A stretch of DNA of 64,000 nt from WHSW01 sp963729075. Its GTDB lineage: Bacteria; Actinomycetota; Thermoleophilia; Solirubrobacterales; 70-9. The notes beneath the pieces are model-generated. The model did not search any database and was not told where the DNA came from. It worked only from the letters and a program-made list of their open reading frames with translations. The number at the start of each line of letters is the position of its first letter. Positions within the stretch are counted from its first letter, which is position 1. The translations under genes were made by a program, and so were the position numbers. The stretch is taken from contig CAVSMU010000010.1 of the NCBI GenBank assembly GCA_963729075.1, forward strand, positions 248,001 to 312,000, in the 5' to 3' direction. Shown in pieces: positions 40,779 to 49,230 of this stretch.

Positions 40779-43234
40779 GAAGCGATCCCCCGATCCCCTC
40801 GAGCTCGGACCGGATCCGCTCGCGCAGGTCGCCGACCTCCGCGTCGGTCAGCGTGCGGTCGGGAGCCCGGAACTCGAGCCGCAGCGCGAGGCTCTTGCGG
40901 CCCTCGCCGAGCTGCTCGCCGTGGTAGAGGTCGAACACGTCCGCCGCCACCAGCAGCTCGCCGCCGCCGGTGCGGACGGCCTGGCAGAACGCGCTCCGCC
41001 GGCACGTCCTCGGCGACGACCACCGCGAGATCCTGGAGCACGGCCGGGAACGTGATCAGGTCGCGGTATCGCTCCGGATCGGCGCCCGCGGCGACCAGCG
41101 GCGCGAGGTCGAGCTCGAAGGCCGTGCCGCCGGGCAGGTCCCATTCGCGGGCGACCAGCGGGTGCAGCTCCCCGAGCCAGCCGATCTCGGCTTCGTCGAC
41201 CGTGAGCGCAGCGGCACGGCCGGGGTGCAGGAACGGCTCGGACCCCGCCTCGACCGACACCGCGGCGCCGAGCTGTCGCACCAGGATCTCGACCGCGCCC
41301 TTGAGCGCGAAGAAGCCACTCGCCTCGAGCTCGCCGGCGTCGCGCGCCCACGACGGCGGCACGAGGTCGCCGACGACCAGGCCCGCGAGCCGATGCGGCT
41401 CGTGCACCGGCGGCGGTATGCGCCCCGCGAACTCGCCGGCGAGCTCGCCCCCGCCATCGGGGGCCGGCTCGCTCAGATAGACGCGGCCCGACTCGAAGAG
41501 CGCGACCCGCTCGGCGCCGCGCGCGACGTTGTGCCGCGCCGCGTCCAGCAGCCCGCCGAGCAGCGTCGTCCGCATCAGCCGGTGGTCCTCGGAGATCGGG
41601 TTGCGCGTCGCGACCGCTCTGCGGCGGGGGTCGTCGGCCGTCATCCGCAGCCGGTCGGCGAGGCCGGCCGACACGAACCCCCAGGCCACGATCTGGTCGA
41701 AGCCGAGGTCACGCAGCACGTCCTCCGCTCGACGGCGCGCCGCCTGCTCCTGGGTCAGCCCGCCGACTCGCTCGGCGTTGGCCGGAAGCGTGCGCGGCAG
41801 CCGGTCGAACCCGTGCAGGCGACCGACCTCCTCGATCAGGTCCACCTCGCGGGAGACGTCGTAGTGGCGGTGGACCGGGACCACCGCGGTCAGCTCGCCC
41901 TCGCCGCGCTCGACGTCGAAGCCGAGCCGCTCGAGGCTCTCCGCCGCTTCGCCCGCCTCGATCCGCACCCCGAGCAGCGAGTCGAGGCGCGCACCATGCA
42001 GCGAGACCACGTGCGGCGCCGGCACGTCGGCCGCGGCGTCGATCGTCCCCGGGACGAGCCGCGCCCGGGCGACCTCGACGAGCAGCCGCGCCGCGATCCG
42101 CTGCGCGCGCAGCGCCAGCTCCGGGTGCAGCTGCTTCTCGTTGCGAGACGAGGCGTCGGAGCGCAGGCCGAGCATGCTCGAGGTCCGCAGGATGTTGGGG
42201 CCGTTCCAGGTCGCGACCTCGAGCAGGACCCGGGTGGTCTCCTCGGAGACCTCGGACAGCTGGCCGCCCATGATCCCGGCGATGCCCGACGGCCCGTCGC
42301 GGTCGCAGACGAGGACCGTCTCGGCGTCGAAGGTGCGCTCGACCCCGTCGAGGGTCGTCATCCGCTCGCCCTCGCGCGCGGTGCGGATGATCAGCTCGCC
42401 ACCGGGGACGCGGTCGAGATCGAACGCGTGCAGGGGCTGCGCGGTCATCAGCATCACGTAGTTGGTGATGTCGACGACGTTGGAGATCGGCCGCATCCCG
42501 GCGGCGATCAGGCGGGCGGCCAGCCACGGGGGCGACGGGCCGATCTCGACGTCCGTGAAGACGCGGGCCGAGAACCGCGGACAGAGGTCGGGGACCTCGA
42601 CGGTGACCGATGCGAAGTCCTCGACGCTGCCCGCGCCGGTCGGCTCGGCGTCGCCGTCCCACGGCGGGGCGGCAAGCGGGGCGCCGGTGATCGCGTGGAC
42701 CTCGCGCGCGACGCCGTAGACGCCCATGCAGTCGACCCGGTTCGGGTTGAGGTCGAGCTCGAGCACCGCGTCGGCGATCGGCAGCACTTCGGCCAGCGGC
42801 GTGCCGGGCGCGGCGTCGGTCTCAAGGACCATGATCCCGGCGTGGTCCTCGCCGAGCTCCAGCTCGCGCTCGGAGAGGATCATGCCGTCGGACTCGATGC
42901 CGCGCAGCTTCGCGCGGCCGAGCTCGCTGCCGTCGGGCATCCGTGCCCCGGGCAGCGCCACCGCGACCGCCTGCCCGCCGGCGACGTTGGGCGCGCCGCA
43001 GACGATCGTGCGCACACCGTCCCCGGTCTCGACCTCGCAGACCCGCAGCCGGTCGGCGTTCGGGTGCTGCTCGGCCGAGACCACCCGGCCGACCACGAAG
43101 CCGTCGGTCGATGGGACCCCGAGCCGGCTCACGCGCTCGACCTCGACCGCGCGCATCGAAAGCAGCTCGCCGACCTCCTCCGGGTCGAGATCCGGATCGC
43201 AGTACTCCCGCAGCCAGCTCATCGGGACGTTCAT
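40771..43234 (-). CDS. pheT: Phenylalanine-tRNA ligase beta subunit, C terminus frameshifted
   Basis: About 820 aa. N-terminal MSWLREYCDPDLDPEEVGELLSM; EMAP-like tRNA-binding domain (VVGRVVSAEQHPNADRLRVCEV); B3/B4 editing region; B5; catalytic-like core (LLGGLLDAARHNVARGAERVALFESG). It ends in the anticodon-binding FDX-ACB domain. In the deposited sequence the frame is lost at about 40983 (plus-strand CTGGCAG): removing one base restores LQAVRTGGGELLVAADVFDLYHGEQLGEGRKSLALRLEFRAP and a stop at 40771; otherwise the frame reads an Arg-rich tail to 40775. The gene is essential, so a sequencing error is likely. ATG 43234 overlaps the pheS stop (ATGA). Confidence 0.93.
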
Positions 43235-44337
43235 GCAAATTGCTCCACGAATCGCACGTCGTTCTCGACGAACAGCCGCAGGTCGGGCGCGCCGTGCTTG
43301 AGCATCGCGACGCGCTCGATCCCGACCCCGAAGGCGAAGCCCTGCGTCGTCTCGGGGTCGTAGCCGCGCTCGATGAACCCGAACACGTTCGGATCGACCA
43401 TCCCGGCGCCGAGGATCTCGATCCACCCGGTTCCCTTGCAGATCGGATCGCGTCGGCCGTCGGCGAGCCGCCCGGTGCCGTCGCAGGCAAAGCAGGAGAC
43501 GTCGACCTGCACCGACGGCTCGGTGAACGGGAAGTAGTCGGGCTTCAGCCGCGTGCGCCGCTCGGGGCCGAACAGCGCCTTCGCCGCGTGATCGAGGGTG
43601 CCCGCGAGGTCGGCGAGCGAGATCCCCTCGGCGACGGCGAGCCCCTCGACCTGATGGAACATCGGCAGGTGGGTCGCGTCGATCGTGTCCCGCCGGTACG
43701 CCGTCCCCGGGACCACGATGAACAGGGGCGGCTCCTGAGCGTCCATCGAACGCACCTGCATCGGCGAGGTGTGAGTACGCAGCAGCACGTCGGTCGGCCC
43801 CGGCCGCTCGTCCCGCTCGTTGACGACCCCCTCGGGGAGGGTGGCGGGATCGACGTAGAAGCTGTCCTGGACCATCCGGGCCGGGTGGCCCGGCGGGTGG
43901 TTGAGCGCGGTGAAGTTGTAGAAGTCGTGCTCGACCTCCGGCCCCTCCATCACCCGGTAGCCGAGCCCGACGAAGACGTCCTCGATCTCGCGCCTGGTGC
44001 GCTCCAGCAGGTGAAGGTGGCCCGTCGCGACGGGCGGCGTACCCGGCAGGGTGACGTCGATCGCCTCGCCCGCCAGCGCGGCCTCGATCTCAGCCGCCTC
44101 GAGCTGGTCGCGGCGGCTCGCCAGCTCGGCCTCGAGCGCCTCCCGGGCCGCATTCGCCGCAGCGCCCACCGGCCCGCGCTCGCTCGGCTCGAGCTCGGCG
44201 ATCCCACGCAGGATTCCGGTCAGCTCCGACTTGCGCCCCAGATGGCGCACCCGGAGCTCCTCCAGCGCCGCCGCGTCGGGCGCCGCGGCGATCGCCGCGG
44301 ACGCCTCCGCGCGCAGGCTCTCGATTCGGTCCAGCAT
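43231..44337 (-). CDS. pheS: Phenylalanine-tRNA ligase alpha subunit
   Basis: 368 aa class II catalytic subunit. N-terminal coiled-coil arm (LDRIESLRAEASAAIAAAPDAAALEELRVRHLGRKSELT); motif-rich core GHLHLLERTRREIEDVFVGLGY; EVEHDFYNFTALNHPPGHPAR; LLRTHTSPMQVR; FHQVEGLAV; a CxxC-like insert CFACDGTGRLADGRRDPICKGTGWIEILGAGMVDPNV; and GFAFGVGIERVAMLKHG. ATG 44337 shares one base with the trmH-like stop (TGATG). Confidence 0.97.
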   Translation of the reverse strand: MLDRIESLRAEASAAIAAAPDAAALEELRVRHLGRKSELTGILRGIAELEPSERGPVGAAANAAREALEAELASRRDQLEAAEIEAALAGEAIDVTLPGTPPVATGHLHLLERTRREIEDVFVGLGYRVMEGPEVEHDFYNFTALNHPPGHPARMVQDSFYVDPATLPEGVVNERDERPGPTDVLLRTHTSPMQVRSMDAQEPPLFIVVPGTAYRRDTIDATHLPMFHQVEGLAVAEGISLADLAGTLDHAAKALFGPERRTRLKPDYFPFTEPSVQVDVSCFACDGTGRLADGRRDPICKGTGWIEILGAGMVDPNVFGFIERGYDPETTQGFAFGVGIERVAMLKHGAPDLRLFVENDVRFVEQFA

Positions 44338-45035
44338 CAGCTCGGTCCCCCCGGCTCGTCGACCCGGGCGGCCGACGATATCCGCCCGAGCGCGATCGCT
44401 GCCGTCGCGGCGACGTTGAGCGACTCGGCGCCGCCGCGAAGCGGGATCGTCCAGACCCGATCGCACCGCCCGAGCAGCTCCGTCGGCAGCCCCTCGCGCT
44501 CGGAGCCGAGCGCCAATCCGCCGACCGGCTCGTCGTCGGGCGGCGCGCCCCCGTGCGCGGCCAGCGCCACGACCGGCGGCGCCAGGTCGTCGAGGCCGCC
44601 GCGGCGGGGTGGGCGGGCGAAGATCGAACCCATGCTGGCCCGGACCGCCTTGGGCCCGAACGGGTCGGCGCTGCCGGGGCCGACCACCACCGGGGCGTCG
44701 AGCAGGGCGTGCGCGCTGCGGATGATCGCCCCCAGGTTCGCGGGATCGGCGACCCGGTCCAGGTAGACGCAAAATCCGCCGGCGCCGGCATCCCACACCT
44801 GTCCATACACGCCGATGACGCGGGTCCCGGAGCCGAGCGCGCTGACCGCGTCGAGGAGCGCCGGCTCGACGTCCTCGCCGGCGCGCAGGACGAACTGCGC
44901 CGGCGCGCCCGCGGCCGCAGCCGCGTCGACCAGATCCTCGCCCTCGGCGACAAACAGCCCCTCGCGCTCGCGGTGCTTGCGCTGCGCGAGCCTGCGGATG
45001 AGCTTCAGCTTCTCGTTGTCCTTACTGGTGATCAC
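44337..45035 (-). CDS. TrmH/SpoU family RNA 2'-O-methyltransferase
   Basis: 232 aa. N-terminal substrate-binding part (ITSKDNEKLKLIRRLAQRKHREREGLFVAEGEDLV) and the SPOUT catalytic domain with its three motifs: DRVADPANLGAIIRSAHAL, LALGSEREGLP, and PLRGGAESLNVAATAAIAL. It methylates ribose in rRNA or tRNA; the target cannot be told. GTG 45035. It starts the trmH-pheS-pheT-arg transcript after the rplT terminator, and such a methyltransferase between rplT and pheS is a common gene order. Confidence 0.93.
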   Translation of the reverse strand: MITSKDNEKLKLIRRLAQRKHREREGLFVAEGEDLVDAAAAAGAPAQFVLRAGEDVEPALLDAVSALGSGTRVIGVYGQVWDAGAGGFCVYLDRVADPANLGAIIRSAHALLDAPVVVGPGSADPFGPKAVRASMGSIFARPPRRGGLDDLAPPVVALAAHGGAPPDDEPVGGLALGSEREGLPTELLGRCDRVWTIPLRGGAESLNVAATAAIALGRISSAARVDEPGGPS

Positions 45036-45047
45036 GTCGCTGGCAAT

Positions 45048-45072
45048 GAAAAGGGCGCCCTCTCGGACGCCC
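45048..45072 (-). terminator. Intrinsic terminator after rplT
   Basis: Minus strand: GGGCGTCC-GAGA-GGGCGCCC (8 bp with one U-G pair, GNRA loop) followed by TTTTC. One of only two hairpins with a real U-tract in the window. It separates thrS-infC-rpmI-rplT from trmH-pheS. Confidence 0.85.
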
Positions 45073-45101
45073 GGTGAGGTCTGCTCGGCGGTCTCGCTCG
45101 C

Positions 45102-45461
45102 TCAGGCCGCCGCGGCCTCCCGGGCTTGCTCGGCAAATCGGCGAAACGCCTCCGGGTCGTGGACGGCGATGTCGGCGAGCATCTTGCGGTTGACCTCCAC
45201 CCCGGCCTCGTTCAGGCCGTGGATGAGCTGCGAGTAGCTCATGCCCTCGCGCCGCGCGGCGGCATTGATTCGCACGATCCAGAGGCGCCGCATGTCGCGC
45301 TTGCGGCGGCGGCGGTCGCGGTAGGCGTAGTTGCCCGAGCGCATCACCTGCTCGTTGGCGAGCCGGTAGCTCGAGTGCTTGCGACCCCAGTAGCCCTTGG
45401 CCTGGTTGAGGACCTTCTTCCGACGGCGCCGGCGCGCCACCGCGTTCGTCGCCCGGCTCAC
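45102..45461 (-). CDS. rplT: 50S ribosomal protein L20
   Basis: 119 aa, normal length. SRATNAVARRRRRKKVLNQAKGYWGRKHSSYRLANEQVMRSGNYAYRDRRRRKRDMRRLWIVRINAAARREG is the conserved N-terminal and central region. GTG 45461 overlaps the rpmI stop (GTGA). Confidence 0.98.
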   Translation of the reverse strand: MSRATNAVARRRRRKKVLNQAKGYWGRKHSSYRLANEQVMRSGNYAYRDRRRRKRDMRRLWIVRINAAARREGMSYSQLIHGLNEAGVEVNRKMLADIAVHDPEAFRRFAEQAREAAAA

Positions 45462-45658
45462 TTCTTGCCTCCGAGCAGGTTCCGGACGCGCTTCGCGTCC
45501 GCCTGCGAGATCTCGACCGGCTTGGCCATGCGGCGCTTGCGCTTGGGCGACTTCTTCTCGAGGAGGTGGCTCGAGTAGGCGCGCCGCCCGCGCAGCTTGC
45601 CCGTAGCGGTCTTGCGAAAGCGCTTCTTGGCGCCCGAGTGCGTCTTCATCTTCGGCAT
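45458..45658 (-). CDS. rpmI: 50S ribosomal protein L35
   Basis: 66 aa. MPKMKTHSGAKKRFRKTATG at the start and HLLEKKSPKRKRRM in the middle are diagnostic. ATG 45658, 72 nt after infC; the stop overlaps rplT. Confidence 0.98.
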   Translation of the reverse strand: MPKMKTHSGAKKRFRKTATGKLRGRRAYSSHLLEKKSPKRKRRMAKPVEISQADAKRVRNLLGGKK

Positions 45659-45730
45659 CGAGCCGACTATTGAAGCAGAGCGGCTGGGGCTTGCGTCAAG
45701 CCCGCGACGTTGGCGGACGGTCGAGCTGCG

Positions 45731-46378
45731 TCATGACTCTGCGGCCGCCGCCTCGGCTCCATCGGTCGGGCCGGCGGCGGGGCTCCCTGCAGGGTCGGAC
45801 CGGTTGCGGTCCTCGCGTGCGCGCGCGACGTTCCCCCGCGACGGCGCAAGCATCATGTGCATGTTGCGCCCCTCCTGCTGAGGATGCTGCTCGATCGTCG
45901 CCAGGTCGGCAACGTCCTCGTAGAGCCGGTCGAGCAGGGCCCGGCCGCGCTCGGGGTGAGCCTGCTCGCGGCCGCGGAACATGATCGTCACCTTGACCTT
46001 GTCCTGATTGCGCAGGAAGCGCTCGACGTGGCCGCGCTTGGTGCCGTAGTCGTGGTCGGCGATCTTCGGCCGCAGCTTGATCTCGCGGACGTTGACCTGT
46101 TGCTGGTGCTTGCGCGCCGCCTTCGCCTTCTGCTCCTGCTCGTACTTGTACTTCGAGTAATCGAGCAGGCGCGCGACCGGTGGCCGCGAATCCGGCGCGA
46201 CCTCGACCAAGTCGAGATCGCGGTCCCGTGCCATCGACAGCGCGTCGTCGGTCTTGATCACCCCGATCTGGCTTCCGTCCTCGTCGATCAGGCGAACCTC
46301 GGCGACCCGAATCCGCTCGTTGATCCGGGTCGGGTCGCGCTCCGGAGGCTGCCGGTCGAACCGCCGCGGAACCGGCAC
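45731..46378 (-). CDS. infC: Translation initiation factor IF-3
   Basis: 215 aa with the two IF3 domains: RINERIRVAEVRLIDEDGSQIGVIKTDDALSMARDRDLDLVEVAPDSRPPVARLLDYSKYKYEQEQK, and VNVREIKLRPKIADHDYGTKRGHVERFLRNQDKVKVTIMFRGREQAHPERGRALL. A ~35-residue Ala/Pro/Asp-rich tail extends beyond the usual end. The start is GTG 46378, continuing the family habit of non-AUG starts linked to autoregulation in other bacteria. The ~120-nt 5' UTR carries a short leaderless reading frame. Confidence 0.97.
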   Translation of the reverse strand: MPVPRRFDRQPPERDPTRINERIRVAEVRLIDEDGSQIGVIKTDDALSMARDRDLDLVEVAPDSRPPVARLLDYSKYKYEQEQKAKAARKHQQQVNVREIKLRPKIADHDYGTKRGHVERFLRNQDKVKVTIMFRGREQAHPERGRALLDRLYEDVADLATIEQHPQQEGRNMHMMLAPSRGNVARAREDRNRSDPAGSPAAGPTDGAEAAAAES

Positions 46379-46464
46379 TATGCGATCACGCGGTCCGGGA
46401 GCGTCAAGCTACCTGCGGGCGCAACGGGGAGATGGACGAGCTGACAACGGGAAGGGCACGGGGG

Positions 46465-46497
46465 CTAGCGGCGCGCGGAAATGTGGCTGCCCTTCAT
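46465..46497 (-). CDS. Candidate leaderless leader peptide before infC
   Basis: MKGSHISARR then TAG, 10 codons, ATG 46497 exactly 8 nt behind the near-consensus -10 box TATACT. It lies about 90 nt before the infC GTG in the same transcript. Given how often a start codon follows a -10 box by 6-9 nt here, it is likely translated. Whether it regulates infC is unknown. Confidence 0.4.
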   Translation of the reverse strand: MKGSHISARR

Positions 46498-46505
46498 CTG
46501 CGGGC

Positions 46506-46511
46506 AGTATA
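46506..46511 (-). promoter_or_regulatory. -10 box of the infC promoter
   Basis: TATACT on the minus strand, the closest match to consensus in the window. It predicts a start near 46498. It would make infC-rpmI-rplT independent of thrS. Confidence 0.55.
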
Positions 46512-46632
46512 GACGCCGATCGGATCCGGGTCCGAACGGTCCTGGCATCACGCCAGCTTCAGCAATCGCGCTGTAGAATAGGTGGCCTTCCGCGGAACCT
46601 CCGTGCATCCAATCCGCGGGACACGGACGTCA

Positions 46633-46691
46633 GGGGGAGCGCACGCGGTCTTGGTCAAGAGTTGACACCCGACCAGGGCTGTAGCTCCCCC
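46633..46691. other. Long rod-like inverted repeat between thrS and infC
   Basis: Outer perfect 8-bp stem GGGGGAGC (46633-46640) / GCTCCCCC (46684-46691); inside it GGTC/GACC and then GTCAA-GAG-TTGAC. On the minus strand it begins about 30 nt after the thrS stop, so a terminator or processing site of the thrS transcript is the simplest reading. The rest of the 342-bp gap holds the infC promoter and leader. Confidence 0.5.
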
Positions 46692-46720
46692 GTTGGGGCA
46701 TCGGGTGCCGCTAGGCTCGG

Positions 46721-48673
46721 CTAGTCCGGGCGCCCCGCCTCGAGCAGCTCCGGGACCCGATCCGGGTCCATCGCGCCGAGGTCGCCGTCCGCGTGGGAAC
46801 GAACCGAGACCGTGCCGTCCGCCTCCTCGCGCTCGCCGAGGACGAGCATCAGCGGGACCTTCGCGAGCTCGGCATCGCGGATCTTGCGCCCGACCGACTC
46901 GGCGCGCTCGTCGACCCGGTTGCGCACGCCCGCCGCGTCGAGCCTCGCCGCGACGGCGCGCGCGTAGCCGACGTGCGGGTCGGAGACCGGCAGGATCGCC
47001 GCCTGCGTCGGCGCCAGCCAGGCCGGGAAGCGGCCTCCGTGGTGCTCGATCAGGATCCCGGCGAAGCGCTCCATCGAGCCGAGGAGTGCGCGGTGGATCA
47101 TCACCGGCCGGTGCTCGGCGTTGTCCTCGCCCTGGTAGGCGAGCTCGAAGCGCTCGGGCATCTGGAAGTCGAGCTGGCAGGTGCCGAGCTGCCACGAGCG
47201 CCGGAGCGCGTCGGTGACGTGGAAGTCGATCTTCGGGCCGTAGAAGGTCCCCTCCCCCGGGCTCACCTCGTAGTCGCGCCCCTGGCGCTCGAGCGCCTCG
47301 CGCAGGCCCTGTTCGGCGCGCTCCCACTGCTCGTCGGTGCCGACCGACTTCTCCGGCCGGGTCGAGAGCTCCACCTGGACCTCGTCGAAGCCGAAGCGGG
47401 CATAGAGCTCGTCGATCGCGCTGCAGATCGAGTCGACCTCGGCGGGAACCTGTTCGAGCGTGCAGTACACGTGAGCATCGTCCTGGGTAAAGGCGCGCAC
47501 GCGCAGCAGCCCGTGCAGAACGCCCTCGCGCTCGTAGCGGAACACCTTCCCGAACTCCGCCAGCCGCAGCGGGAGGTCGCGGTAGGAGTGGCGCTCGGAG
47601 CCGAACACGAGGCAGGCTCCGGGACAGTTCATGGGCTTGAGCGCGAAGCGGCGCTGATCGCCCTCGCGCTGTGACGGCTCGACGAAGTACATGTTCTCGC
47701 GGTAGTTGTCCCAGTGCCCGGAGCGATGCCATAGCTCCTCGTCGAGCACCTCCGGCGTCCTGATCTCGCGGTAGCCGCGTTTGCCGAGCTGCTCGCGTAC
47801 CTCACGCTCGATCAGCTCCAGCAGGACCGTTCCCTGCGGGAGCCAGAACGGCATCCCGGGCGACTCCTCGCGAAACCGGAACAGGTCGAGCTCGGGGCCC
47901 AGGCGACGGTGATCGTTCTCCCGAGCGCGCTCGAGCTGCTCGAGGTGGCGGTCGAGATCGGCCTGGCGGTGAAACGCGGTGCCGTAGATGCGGGTCAGCA
48001 TCTGGCGGCTCTCGTCGCCGCGCCAGTAGGCGCCGGCGATCGAGTTGAGCTTGAAGGCGCCGATCCGGCTCGTGGACGGCGAGTGCGGGCCGCGGCACAG
48101 GTCGGTGAACGGGCCGTTCCGGTAGAGCGAGACGGTCTCGGCCCCCTGGTCGCGCTCCAGATCCTCGATCAGCTCGACCTTGTACGGCTCGCCCGCGTCG
48201 CGAAAGCGCTCCACCGCCTCGGCGACGGGCAGCTCGCTGCGCTCGAACGGCTCGTCGGCGTCGATGTGGGCGCGCATCGCGGCCTCGATCCGCTCGAGGT
48301 CCGCCTCCGACGGGCGCTCGCCGTCGGGGAAGTCGAAGTCGTAGTAGAAGCCGTCGGCGATCGGCGGCCCGATCGAGACCTTCGTGCCGGGCCACAGCTC
48401 GACCACGGCCGTCGCCATCACGTGGGCGGCGTCGTGGCGGATCAGCCACAGCGCGTCGTCCGCGTCGTCGCCCTCGCTGGTCGGGGTCACGATCGCGATC
48501 GCCGCCCCGTCGGGCAGCGGCGCGGCGAGGTCGCGCAGCTCGCCGTCGACCTTGACCCCGAGCGCGTCCTTCGCCAGGCGCGGGCCGATCGCGGCCGCGG
48601 CGTCGGCGCCGCTCGCGCCCTCGGGCAGCTCCAGCGGCGATCCGTCCGGAAGCGTTACGGTGATGGCCGACAT
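46721..48673 (-). CDS. thrS: Threonine-tRNA ligase
   Basis: 650 aa. N-terminal TGS domain (TVTLPDGSPLELPEGASGADAAAAIG); editing domain with the Hx3H metal motif (LIRHDAAHVMATAV) and GFYYDFDFPDGERPSEADLERIE; class II core with FALKPMNCPGACLVFGSERHSYRDLPLRLAEFGKVFRYE, RVRAFTQDDAHVYC, and RPVMIHRALLGSMERFAGILIEHHGG; C-terminal anticodon domain. ATG 48673 is 8 nt behind TAGCAT. Family gene order thrS-infC-rpmI-rplT is kept. Confidence 0.98.
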   Translation of the reverse strand: MSAITVTLPDGSPLELPEGASGADAAAAIGPRLAKDALGVKVDGELRDLAAPLPDGAAIAIVTPTSEGDDADDALWLIRHDAAHVMATAVVELWPGTKVSIGPPIADGFYYDFDFPDGERPSEADLERIEAAMRAHIDADEPFERSELPVAEAVERFRDAGEPYKVELIEDLERDQGAETVSLYRNGPFTDLCRGPHSPSTSRIGAFKLNSIAGAYWRGDESRQMLTRIYGTAFHRQADLDRHLEQLERARENDHRRLGPELDLFRFREESPGMPFWLPQGTVLLELIEREVREQLGKRGYREIRTPEVLDEELWHRSGHWDNYRENMYFVEPSQREGDQRRFALKPMNCPGACLVFGSERHSYRDLPLRLAEFGKVFRYEREGVLHGLLRVRAFTQDDAHVYCTLEQVPAEVDSICSAIDELYARFGFDEVQVELSTRPEKSVGTDEQWERAEQGLREALERQGRDYEVSPGEGTFYGPKIDFHVTDALRRSWQLGTCQLDFQMPERFELAYQGEDNAEHRPVMIHRALLGSMERFAGILIEHHGGRFPAWLAPTQAAILPVSDPHVGYARAVAARLDAAGVRNRVDERAESVGRKIRDAELAKVPLMLVLGEREEADGTVSVRSHADGDLGAMDPDRVPELLEAGRPD

Positions 48674-48738
48674 CGCGGGCCATGCTAGTGAGAGGCACCA
48701 CAAGGTCCGCGCTCGGGGGAAACCGAAGGAGGCAGGAA

Positions 48739-49212
48739 GTGATCTTCCGGAATTCGAAGCTGGTGCTGGTGCTGGTGGCGCTCGCGGTGGCAGCGCTCGC
48801 GGTACCCGCCCTGTCGCAGGGCGTCAGGGGTACCGTCGAGGTCCAGGCGAAGCTCAAGGGCAACACCGAGGTCCCCGGCCCCGGCAGCAAGAAGGGCAAG
48901 GGCGACGTCCACATCGAGCTCAAGGCGAAGAAGAAGAAGGTCTGCTTCGAGCTCGAGGTCGCCAGGCTCGACGAGGTCGTCGCGGGCCACATCCACAAGG
49001 GCACCGCGGACGTCGCGGGCGACGTGGTCGTACTGCTGTTCGAGGACACCGCGGGGCTCGCGGGCACGGGCAGCTACGAGGGCTGCACCAAGGGCGTGAA
49101 GAAGAAGCTGATCAAGAAGATCGGCAAGAAGCCGGATCGCTACTACGTGAACATCCACACCAAGGAGTTCCCGGACGGCGCGATTCGCGGGCAGCTCGAG
49201 CCCGTCAAGTAG
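48739..49212 (+). CDS. Secreted CHRD-domain protein
   Basis: 157 aa. Signal peptide LVLVLVALAVAALAVPALSQG followed by a CHRD domain: VEVQAKLKGNTEVPGPGSKKGKGDVHIELKAKKKKVCFELEVARLDEVVAGHIHKGTADVAGDVVVLLFED...VNIHTKEFPDGAIRGQLEPVK. CHRD domains occur in chordin and in many exported bacterial proteins of unknown role. The two Cys probably pair. GTG 48739 has GGAGG at 9-nt spacing; the upstream in-frame leader is rejected. Confidence 0.88.
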   Translation: MIFRNSKLVLVLVALAVAALAVPALSQGVRGTVEVQAKLKGNTEVPGPGSKKGKGDVHIELKAKKKKVCFELEVARLDEVVAGHIHKGTADVAGDVVVLLFEDTAGLAGTGSYEGCTKGVKKKLIKKIGKKPDRYYVNIHTKEFPDGAIRGQLEPVK

Positions 49213-49230
49213 CCGTCCGCCCGAAGGCGC

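Noticed and set aside
40970..43363. 797-codon plus-strand frame across pheT
   Set aside because: Antisense shadow of pheT; composition-driven, no motifs, no start signal.
46633..46695. Possible tRNA or tRNA-like gene between thrS and infC
   Set aside because: The outer stem is 8 bp but there is no D arm, T loop TTCGA or anticodon stem; it is a simple rod.
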